From NCBI GenBank assembly GCA_002427465.1, contig DIRC01000028.1, forward strand, positions 1-55,549: 55,549 bases of DNA, read 5' to 3'. The DNA is from Clostridiales bacterium UBA5446 (lineage in GTDB: Bacteria; Bacillota; Clostridia; Oscillospirales; Oscillospiraceae). Made by a program: the position numbers and the translations under genes. This document shows positions 49,661 to 55,549 of the stretch, one piece after another (position 1 is the stretch's first letter; each line of letters starts with the position of its first letter). Under the pieces are notes generated by a model. It saw only the letters and a program-made list of their open reading frames with translations. It did not search any database and had not been told where the DNA came from.

Positions 49661-50874
49661 AGCGTTCGAATCTTGACCTCTGGGTGCGGAAAACCGAGGG
49701 GCTTCCCGTGTTGGACAGGGCGGCCGTCGAGGCGCTTCAGCTGGCCGGGCTCAACGCCCTGCTGGAAAGGGAACGGGCGCGGGGCGGCTTCTACTCCGAC
49801 CTGCCGGGAGGACTCGCCTCCCTTTCGGATCTGGCGTCGCTGCCGTTTACCACGCAGGCGGATCTGGCGGCCCGGGGCAGCGGGATGGTTTTGGTGTCCC
49901 AATCGGAGATTCTGCGGGTACTGACGGAGACCAGCGGCACGACAGGACCGGCAAAACGTGTGTTTTATACGCCCGGGGACTGCGAAAACACCGTGTCCTT
50001 TTTTGCCGCGGGGCTGTCGGAGCTGGTTTTTCCCGGGAGCCGGACGATGGTCTGTATGCCATTTTCCGGGCCTTACGGGCTGGGGGAGCTGATCTCCGCC
50101 GCCGTCGAATCCCTGGGCGCGTCGCCGATCAAAACCGGCGTGGGGAAAAGCTGCGGCGAGCTGTCGGATATTCTCCGGCGGGAGAGGCCGGATACTTATG
50201 TGGGGATGCCGGCGCCCCTTCTGGCTATGCTGAAGGTCTGCGGGCGCGGCACGCTGCGGCGGGCGCTGGTCAGCGGCGACGCCTGTTCGCTCAGTGTGGA
50301 GCAGGGGGTGGAGGCCCGGCTGGGGACGCGGCTTTTTCCCCACTATGGTTCAAGAGAAACGGTGTTTGGCGGCGCGGTGACCTGCCCCGCCCATGAGGGG
50401 ATGCATCTGCGGGAAAACCACATGATCGCTGAGATCGTGGACGAAGAAGGAAACGTTTTGCCCCGGGGCGAGTATGGGGAGCTGGTGATTACCACCATCG
50501 GCATGGCGGCCATGCCGCTTATCCGATACAGAACCGGGGACTACACCCGGATTTTTAAGGAGCCATGCCCATGCAAAAGTCCGCTTTTGCGCATAGACCG
50601 GGTGACGCGAAAGGGGCCGGGCGCGGAAATCCTGAAACTGGACGAGGCGCTTTTCGGGCTAGACGGACTGGTGGATTTTCATGCGAAATACGCGGGATCG
50701 GCTGTGGAAATTCTGGCGCTGACGCTGGCGGAGCCTGCACAGGCGGAAATTGAGGCGGCCGCGCGCCGGGCGCTGCCGGAGGTTGAAGTCAGGGTGACTG
50801 CCCGGAAATGCACGCGCTCCGACAGGCCCCTCTACCCGGGAAAGCGAAGTCTGGAAAATGCGGAAGCCTTATAA
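49657..50874 (+). CDS. AMP-dependent CoA ligase (PaaK-like), DVU_1553-type
   Basis: 405 residues of the adenylate-forming superfamily. The P-loop is TETSGTTGPAKRV (about 89-101), followed by FPHYGSRETVFGG (about 228-240, the A5 motif) and RYRTGDYTRIF (about 291-301, the A7/A8 motifs). The arrangement resembles phenylacetate-CoA ligase. From memory it is the DVU_1553-type ligase of the Mop/Trs neighbourhood. It would make an acyl-CoA from a carboxylate, possibly the product of the aldehyde oxidoreductase. A four-base overlap couples it to the radical SAM gene; a strong terminator follows. Confidence 0.85.
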   Translation: MKRSNLDLWVRKTEGLPVLDRAAVEALQLAGLNALLERERARGGFYSDLPGGLASLSDLASLPFTTQADLAARGSGMVLVSQSEILRVLTETSGTTGPAKRVFYTPGDCENTVSFFAAGLSELVFPGSRTMVCMPFSGPYGLGELISAAVESLGASPIKTGVGKSCGELSDILRRERPDTYVGMPAPLLAMLKVCGRGTLRRALVSGDACSLSVEQGVEARLGTRLFPHYGSRETVFGGAVTCPAHEGMHLRENHMIAEIVDEEGNVLPRGEYGELVITTIGMAAMPLIRYRTGDYTRIFKEPCPCKSPLLRIDRVTRKGPGAEILKLDEALFGLDGLVDFHAKYAGSAVEILALTLAEPAQAEIEAAARRALPEVEVRVTARKCTRSDRPLYPGKRSLENAEAL

Positions 50875-50877
50875 CGG

Positions 50878-50918
50878 CAGGGCCGCCGTCCCAGTGGGAC
50901 GGCGGCCCTGTTTCTCTT
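50878..50918 (+). terminator. Rho-independent terminator of the Trs-type operon
   Basis: Perfect 15-bp stem CAGGGCCGCCGTCCC - AGT - GGGACGGCGGCCCTG, followed by TTTCTCTT. Confidence 0.92.
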
Positions 50919-50932
50919 ATTTGGTTTCAAAA

Positions 50933-51622
50933 TCAGCCCTGCCCGTTGACGACCGGCACGGGATCGGCGGCGGTGATGCTGTCTTCGGTGACGCGGCAGT
51001 CCAGCGCCAGAATGTGGACGCCCGCCCGTTCGGCCGCGGAAAGGGCCTGGCCGAAGGCGGGATGCATTTTCCAATTCGGTTCCATCCGGCGCACGTCCTT
51101 CATCTGGACGATGAACGCCATATAAGCATCATACCCGGATTCGACGCAGGCGATCAGCTCCCGCAGATGCCGAACGCCCCGTTCTGTAGGTGCGTCGGGG
51201 AACAGGGCGACGCCGTTTTCCTCCAGGGTAACGCCCTTGACCTCCGCAAAGGCGCGCCTGCCCCCGGCCTCGAGATAAAAATCGAACCGGGAGTTTCCGA
51301 AGCGGCGCTCCGGCCTGATGAGAGCGGGGGCCGGGAAGAGGCCGCCGTCCCGCAGCCATTCCGCGAAGACCCGGTTTGGCGCGGAGGAATCAATGTTGAC
51401 GAGGCGGCTGCCCTTCCATACGGAGATCAGATCATACCCGGTCTTCCGGGAGGGGGACTCACGCCTTTGAACGAAAATCCTTGCGCCGGGGATCAGCAGT
51501 TCGCGGCAGCGTCCGGTATTTTTCACATGACAGACTTTTTGGCCGGAGGCGGTTTCAATGTCCGCGATAAAGCGGTTGGGACGACTGATAAAGATTGCTG
51601 GTTCAATATTTTCGTAGAACAT
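50933..51622 (-). CDS. sfsA: SfsA family DNA/RNA nuclease-like protein
   Basis: 229 residues. It contains the SfsA block CHVKNTGRCRELLIPGA (about 31-47), an RFDFYLEAGGRRAFAEVKG-like nuclease-fold core (about 106-124), and VHILALDCRVTEDSI (about 201-215). SfsA proteins have an OB domain and a PD-(D/E)XK-like domain. They were named for sugar fermentation stimulation, but a role in nucleic-acid binding is more likely. ATG 51622 is preferred because GGAGACGG lies just before it. Monocistronic between two convergent/divergent neighbours. Confidence 0.92.
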   Translation of the reverse strand: MFYENIEPAIFISRPNRFIADIETASGQKVCHVKNTGRCRELLIPGARIFVQRRESPSRKTGYDLISVWKGSRLVNIDSSAPNRVFAEWLRDGGLFPAPALIRPERRFGNSRFDFYLEAGGRRAFAEVKGVTLEENGVALFPDAPTERGVRHLRELIACVESGYDAYMAFIVQMKDVRRMEPNWKMHPAFGQALSAAERAGVHILALDCRVTEDSITAADPVPVVNGQG

Positions 51623-51748
51623 TTTTCCGTCTCCTTCCCAGCCCGCCATACCGGCACTTTAATATTATAGGCTGGAGCATCCGGAAAGACAAGGCTTGCC
51701 CGCGTGACAGCCTGCGGGTGTTGTGTTATGATTAACCGGGTGATGAAT

Positions 51749-53182
51749 ATGGATAAACATGCCGAAAGCCTGTCGCCGCTGATCGCGGCCCTCTCGGATT
51801 ATACGGAGGGGCGCAGCCTGCCCATGCATATGCCGGGTCATAAGAGGCGGGGCGGGGGGATTTTCGGGCCCATTTATGGTCTGGACATTACGGAAATCGA
51901 CGGTTTCGACGACCTGCACCGGCCCAGGGGCATCCTGCTCCGGTGTCAGGAGCGGGCCGCCCGGCTCTGGGGGAGCGGGCGCTGCTTCTTTCTTGTGGGC
52001 GGCAGCACATGCGGGATACTGGCGGCGGTCAGAGCGGCGGCAAGGCGCGGGGACACCGTGATTATGGCGCGCAATTGCCACAGATCCGTATACCACGCCG
52101 TGGAGCTTTGCGGACTTTCACCCGTTTATCTTTTTCCGGAGACGGATGCGGAAACGGGGATTGCGGGCAGTATCGCGCCGGAGCAGGTGAAAAAAGCGCT
52201 GGCGGAGCATCCCGGCGCCGGGCTGGTCATTCTGACCTCCCCCACCTACGAGGGCGTGATAAGCGACGTGGCCGGGATAGCAAATGCCGCCCATGCCGCG
52301 GGCGTGCCGGTGCTTATTGACGCCGCCCATGGGGCCCACCTGGGCCTGTCGCCTTATTTTCCCGGCGGGGCGGTCGGAGCGGGCGCGGACATTGTAATAA
52401 TGAGCCTGCATAAGACCCTGCCCGCGCTGACCCAGTGCGCCCTGGCCCACGTTTCCGGCGGGCTTGTGGACCCGGACCGTCTGGCGCGGGAGCTTTCGGT
52501 TTTTGAAACCAGCAGCCCGTCTTATGTACTGATGTCGTCCATCGACCTGTGTGTCGGTACACTGGAGTCCGGGGGCGGGGCATTGTTTGCGGACTATTCA
52601 CGGGCGCTTGGGGAATTTTACGGTCAGACGGAGGGGCTGGAAAAGCTGAAGGTGTTGGCGCCGCGGGGCGGAGCGGCGCATCCGGCGTTTTTCGGCTTCG
52701 ACCGGGGCAAGCTGGTGATCGGCACCCGGCGCGCCGGACTTACCGGAGGGGAGCTGGCGGAAGCCTTGCGGCAGCGTGATCAGATTGAGGTGGAAATGGC
52801 CTGGACGAACTATCTGGTGGCCATGACCAGCCTCTGCGATACGCCGGATACCCTTGGGCGCTTTGCCGGGGCGCTGCTGGAGATTGACAGGGAGCTTGAT
52901 GGAACGGCCGTCCTGACCGCTCCGGTTCCGGACATCCGTCCGGAGATCAGGCTGGGGGCGGGGGAGGCAGTGCTTCTGGAAGGTGAGAATTTGCCCCTTT
53001 GGGCGGCCCGGGGCCGGATGGCGCTGGAATATATTTGGGCTTACCCGCCGGGGATTCCCGTCGTCGTTCCCGGTGAAATCCTCACCGCGGGGGTACTGGA
53101 GGCGTTAAGGGCCATGGCCGGGTCGGGGGTGGCTGTGACCACTTCCTCGGGTAGTGGCGAGGTTATCCGCTGCACCCTTTAA
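51749..53182 (+). CDS. Orn/Lys/Arg decarboxylase family PLP enzyme
   Basis: 477 residues of fold type I. The HMPGHKRR segment (about 27-34), the glycine/threonine loop GGSTCGILAAVRAA (about 81-94), IDAAHGAHLG (about 187-196) and the PLP lysine in SLHKTLPALTQC (about 213-224) match the speA/cad-like group common in Clostridia. It may decarboxylate arginine, lysine or ornithine to polyamine precursors, but short members of this family include aminotransferase-like proteins. ATG 51749 is chosen for the GGTGAT ribosome site five bases upstream; ATGs at 51728 and 51743 are alternatives. Confidence 0.87.
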   Translation: MDKHAESLSPLIAALSDYTEGRSLPMHMPGHKRRGGGIFGPIYGLDITEIDGFDDLHRPRGILLRCQERAARLWGSGRCFFLVGGSTCGILAAVRAAARRGDTVIMARNCHRSVYHAVELCGLSPVYLFPETDAETGIAGSIAPEQVKKALAEHPGAGLVILTSPTYEGVISDVAGIANAAHAAGVPVLIDAAHGAHLGLSPYFPGGAVGAGADIVIMSLHKTLPALTQCALAHVSGGLVDPDRLARELSVFETSSPSYVLMSSIDLCVGTLESGGGALFADYSRALGEFYGQTEGLEKLKVLAPRGGAAHPAFFGFDRGKLVIGTRRAGLTGGELAEALRQRDQIEVEMAWTNYLVAMTSLCDTPDTLGRFAGALLEIDRELDGTAVLTAPVPDIRPEIRLGAGEAVLLEGENLPLWAARGRMALEYIWAYPPGIPVVVPGEILTAGVLEALRAMAGSGVAVTTSSGSGEVIRCTL

Positions 53183-53260
53183 AGATGCGCGGAAGATATT
53201 GAAAATTTCCGGAGATGGTGTTATGATGGCTGAGATACATTCTGCAAGGAGGATATTTCT

Positions 53261-53410
53261 GTGAAGAGAATCGTCACCATCGAGACCCGCGATTTGATTA
53301 AGAGCGCCAAGACCGGCGGCTGCGGCGAATGCCAGACGTCCTGCCAGTCGGCCTGCAAGACGTCCTGCGGTATTGCCAACCAGCAGTGCGAATCAGCCGA
53401 TAAAAAATAA
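53261..53410 (+). CDS. scfA: SCIFF ranthipeptide precursor (six-Cys in forty-five)
   Basis: 49 residues from GTG, preceded by AAGGAGG eight bases upstream. Leader VTIETRDLIKSAKTGG is followed by the core CGECQTSCQSACKTSCGIAN with six cysteines (21, 24, 28, 32, 36 and 43), the defining SCIFF pattern, nearly invariant in Clostridia. The maturase ScfB forms thioether links from cysteines to the gamma-type carbon of acceptor residues. The biological role of the mature peptide is unknown. A terminator hairpin before scfB would favour more precursor than maturase mRNA. Confidence 0.97.
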   Translation: MKRIVTIETRDLIKSAKTGGCGECQTSCQSACKTSCGIANQQCESADKK

Positions 53411-53426
53411 AAGGCGATATGAACAA

Positions 53427-53467
53427 TGCCGTTTCCCCGCCAGGTGGTAAACGGCACTGCTTTTTTT
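53427..53467 (+). terminator. Attenuating terminator between SCIFF and scfB
   Basis: TGCCGTTT / AAACGGCA with an inner CCGCC-AGG-TGG element, followed by T7. The scfB ribosome site (GGAG) starts directly after the T tract. Likely sets a high peptide-to-enzyme ratio. Confidence 0.8.
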
Positions 53468-53478
53468 GGAGACAGAGT

Positions 53479-54861
53479 ATGATTCATCAATATCAGCTTA
53501 ACGGCTATTCTATTGTCCTTGACGTCTACAGCGGCTGTATTCATTGTGTCGATCCTGTGGCATACGATATCATCGCTATGTATGAAACCTGCGAAAAGGA
53601 GGATATCGTCCGCGAAATGCTCTCAAAATACGGGCATCTGCCCGATGTGGACGAGGACGAGATCCGTAACGCCTTTGACGATATCGAGACGCTGAAGACC
53701 GAAAACCGGCTGTTTACGCCGGACCCATACGCCGGCCTTGCCTTGAATCTCAAAAAGCGGGATACACAAGTCAAGGCCCTTTGCCTGCACGTGGCCCACA
53801 CCTGCAATTTCAGCTGTGAATACTGCTTTGCCAGTCAGGGGAAATATCACGGGGATCGGGCGCTGATGAGCTTCGACACCGGCCGGCAGGCAATGGACTT
53901 CCTTGTGGCCAATTCCGGCGGCCACCGGAATCTTGAGGTGGATTTTTTCGGCGGAGAGCCGCTGATGAACTTTGCGGTCGTCAAGCAGATCGCGGACTAT
54001 GCCCGGAGCCTTGAGCAGGTGCATCACAAGAACTTCCGCTTTACGCTGACCACCAACGGCATGAACATCGACGACGAAGTGATCGATTTTGCCAACCGGG
54101 AATGCCACAACGTGGTGCTGAGCCTGGACGGACGCAAAGCGGTTCACGACCGGTTCCGGAAAACTACGGGCGGCAAGGGCACATACGACATCATCGTTCC
54201 CAAGTTCCGGCGGCTGGTTGAGGCCCGGGGCGACCGGGAATACTACATGCGCGGAACTTTCACCCACAACAATCCGGACTTTCTGAACGATCTGCTCCAC
54301 ATGCTGGACCTGGGCTTTACCAAGCTGTCCATGGAGCCTGTGGTCTGTCCCCCCGGCGACCCCTTTGCCCTGACCGAAGCGGACCTTCCGGTGATTTTTG
54401 CGCAATACGAAAAACTGGCGCAGGAGATGATCAGGCGAAAAAAGGAAGGAAGGCCTTTCACCTTTTACCATTATATGATTGATCTGTCCGGCGGGCCGTG
54501 CATTTATAAGCGCATTTCGGGCTGCGGCTCCGGAACCGAATACCTGGCCGTGACGCCATGGGGTGAGCTTTTTCCCTGTCATCAGTTTGTGGGGGACCCG
54601 GCATACAGCATGGGCGACATTTGGAAAGGCGTGACCAACACGGCGCTCCGGGATGAATTCAAGCTGTGCAACGCTTATTCGCGTCCGGACTGCGCGGACT
54701 GCTGGGCCAGACTTTACTGCGGCGGAGGCTGCGCGGCCAACGCCTATCATGCCGCCGGCGCGATTTCCGGCACCTATGAATACGGCTGCCGGCTCTTTAA
54801 GAAGCGCATGGAATGCGCCATTATGGTCAAAGTCGCGGAGGCTATGGGCGGCGCGGGATAA
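53479..54861 (+). CDS. scfB: SCIFF maturase, radical SAM/SPASM protein
   Basis: 460 residues. N-terminal peptide-binding (RRE-like) region about 1-85, radical SAM site HTCNFSCEYCFAS (about 96-108), FFGGEPLMNF (about 154-163), and a C-terminal SPASM domain with many cysteines (GPCIYKRISGCGSGTEYLAV, FPCHQFVGD, CADCWARLYCGGGCAANAY). It binds three 4Fe-4S clusters in the characterised relatives and makes thioether cross-links in SCIFF. GGAGACAG before ATG 53479 sets the start. Placed 68 bases after the precursor gene. Confidence 0.96.
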   Translation: MIHQYQLNGYSIVLDVYSGCIHCVDPVAYDIIAMYETCEKEDIVREMLSKYGHLPDVDEDEIRNAFDDIETLKTENRLFTPDPYAGLALNLKKRDTQVKALCLHVAHTCNFSCEYCFASQGKYHGDRALMSFDTGRQAMDFLVANSGGHRNLEVDFFGGEPLMNFAVVKQIADYARSLEQVHHKNFRFTLTTNGMNIDDEVIDFANRECHNVVLSLDGRKAVHDRFRKTTGGKGTYDIIVPKFRRLVEARGDREYYMRGTFTHNNPDFLNDLLHMLDLGFTKLSMEPVVCPPGDPFALTEADLPVIFAQYEKLAQEMIRRKKEGRPFTFYHYMIDLSGGPCIYKRISGCGSGTEYLAVTPWGELFPCHQFVGDPAYSMGDIWKGVTNTALRDEFKLCNAYSRPDCADCWARLYCGGGCAANAYHAAGAISGTYEYGCRLFKKRMECAIMVKVAEAMGGAG

Positions 54862-54920
54862 AACCGGCCGTTCCGGGCGGCGAAAACCGGGGACTTTTCT
54901 CGAATCCGCATATTTCCAGA

Positions 54921-54949
54921 TTGACAGTGGTGGAAAACCAAAGTATAAT
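54921..54949 (+). promoter_or_regulatory. Consensus sigma-A promoter of metK
   Basis: TTGACA, 17-bp spacer, TATAAT, an exact consensus. Transcription would start about 15 bases before the riboswitch. Confidence 0.92.
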
Positions 54950-54968
54950 TATTATACAATTCAATAAC

Positions 54969-55074
54969 CTTATCAAGAGTGGTGGAGGGACCGGCCCTGC
55001 GAAGCCCGGCAACCTGCGAAAGCAAGGTGCCAAATCCGGCGGTGAAGATCGAAAGATGAGGAACACTCGATAAT
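54969..55074 (+). promoter_or_regulatory. SAM-I (S-box) riboswitch
   Basis: Shows the S-box landmarks in order: CTTATCAAGAG (P1 and its flanking sequence), GGTGGAGGGACCGGCCC with GAAGCCCGGCAACC (P2 with kink-turn, then the P2/P3 junction), P3 around CTGCGAAAGCAAGGTGCCAA, ATCCGGC, and GATGAGGAACACTCGATAA closing P1. It precedes a strong terminator and metK, so high SAM should stop transcription. Confidence 0.97.
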
Positions 55075-55077
55075 CAT

Positions 55078-55110
55078 GCCCCGCCGGCCCCGGCGGGGCT
55101 TTTCGTTTTT
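55078..55110 (+). terminator. Riboswitch expression-platform terminator
   Basis: GCCCCGCCG - GCCC - CGGCGGGGC, followed by TTTTCGTTTTT. Confidence 0.93.
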
Positions 55111-55133
55111 GTATTTACTAAGGAGGAATTACT

Positions 55134-55549
55134 ATGGCAAACTACCTTTTCACATCTGAGTCCGTTACGGAGGGGCATCCCGATAAGGTCTGCGACCAGA
55201 TATCGGACGCCGTTCTGGACGCGATCCTGGAACAGGACCCATGCGGCCACGTGGCCTGCGAATGCACCGCCACCACCGGGGTGATTTACATCATGGGGGA
55301 AATTTCCACCAACTGCTATGTGGATATTCCCAGCATCGCGCGGCAGGTGGTGCGGGACATCGGCTACACCGGCTCGGACTGCGGCTTCGACGCGGACACC
55401 TGTGCGGTGCTGACCGCCATTGACGAACAGTCCGGCGATATCGCCGCCGGAGTAAACGCATCCCTGGAGCAGAAGTCAGGAGACGCCGGGGCGGAGCTTC
55501 TGAACGGCGCCGGAGACCAGGGCATGATGTTCGGCTACGCCTGCGACGA
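55134..55549 (+). CDS. metK: S-adenosylmethionine synthetase, N-terminal part (3' end outside window)
   Basis: The frame is open from ATG 55134 to the window edge (about 138 residues). It begins ANYLFTSESVTEGHPDKVCD, the invariant N-terminal MetK segment, followed by ACECTATTGVIYIMGE, VVRDIGYTGSD and ends in NGAGDQGMMFGYACD, the G-A-G-D-Q-G-M-M-F-G-Y ATP-binding motif. It makes SAM from methionine and ATP. AAGGAGGAATTACT is the ribosome site. Expression is under the S-box riboswitch. Confidence 0.97.
   Translation, partial: MANYLFTSESVTEGHPDKVCDQISDAVLDAILEQDPCGHVACECTATTGVIYIMGEISTNCYVDIPSIARQVVRDIGYTGSDCGFDADTCAVLTAIDEQSGDIAAGVNASLEQKSGDAGAELLNGAGDQGMMFGYACD

Noticed and set aside
1..55549. 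CRISPR arrays, rRNA, complete tRNA genes, intact insertion sequences
   Set aside because: No regularly spaced repeats, rRNA-like sequence or foldable tRNA was found by eye; the only mobile-element trace is the TnpV fragment.

Overview
The window looks like a chromosomal segment of a strictly anaerobic, GC-rich member of the Clostridia (Firmicutes). The supporting signs are a SAM-I (S-box) riboswitch before metK, a SCIFF ranthipeptide precursor with its radical SAM maturase, an SLH-domain surface protein, oxygen-sensitive 2-hydroxyacyl-CoA dehydratase and molybdenum hydroxylase genes, strong GGAGG ribosome binding sites and frequent TTG/GTG starts. Order level is a guess (Oscillospirales- or Peptococcaceae-like). 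No rRNA, tRNA, CRISPR array, prophage or intact insertion sequence was seen.

Layout. 1-12.2 kb is a mosaic of small or single-gene units: the tail of a ketopantoate reductase-type gene, an Lgt-like membrane protein coupled to a lipoprotein metalloprotease, a frameshifted ORF, a DIP1984-family protein, a LysR regulator divergent from an exported FAD/FMN reductase, a gene behind a leader with two tandem terminator-like hairpins, and ribosomal protein L25. 12.4-21.7 kb holds tex and then a leftward run of zinc-ribbon proteins, a small membrane protein, a lipoprotein and a 1298-residue SLH surface protein. 22.1-25.2 kb is a solute-binding lipoprotein paired with a membrane-anchored LuxR-type regulator. 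25.4-30.9 kb carries a TnpV remnant, a methyltransferase, a Suv3-like helicase, a 2-hydroxyacid dehydrogenase, a flavodoxin and a CooT pair.

30.9-38.8 kb is the most unusual part. An enoate-reductase-type flavoprotein is divergent from a tight operon encoding a CooC-type ATPase, two 2-hydroxyacyl-CoA dehydratase-family subunits, their ATP-dependent activase, a 53-residue membrane protein and a stand-alone domain resembling CdhC/AcsB of acetyl-CoA synthase. No CO dehydrogenase or complete acetyl-CoA synthase is present. This suggests Ni/Fe-S maturation logic recruited to a radical dehydratase or double-cubane enzyme.

39-50.9 kb is a molybdenum hydroxylase island. It has a MocA-like nucleotidyltransferase fused to a ModE-like DNA-binding domain, a Mop-type aldehyde oxidoreductase, and then eight overlapping genes: Fe-S dicluster oxidoreductase, small zinc/redox protein, methyltransferase, C-GCAxxG-C-C protein, class V aminotransferase, a 93-residue orphan, TrsS-type radical SAM protein and AMP-dependent CoA ligase. 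From memory, this matches the conserved neighbourhood around DVU1551-DVU1559 in Desulfovibrio, whose biochemical role is not established. The window closes with sfsA, an Orn/Lys/Arg decarboxylase-type gene, the SCIFF/scfB pair, and metK under a riboswitch. SAM supply (metK) therefore sits next to three SAM-consuming enzymes: ScfB, the TrsS-type protein and the TrsM-type methyltransferase.
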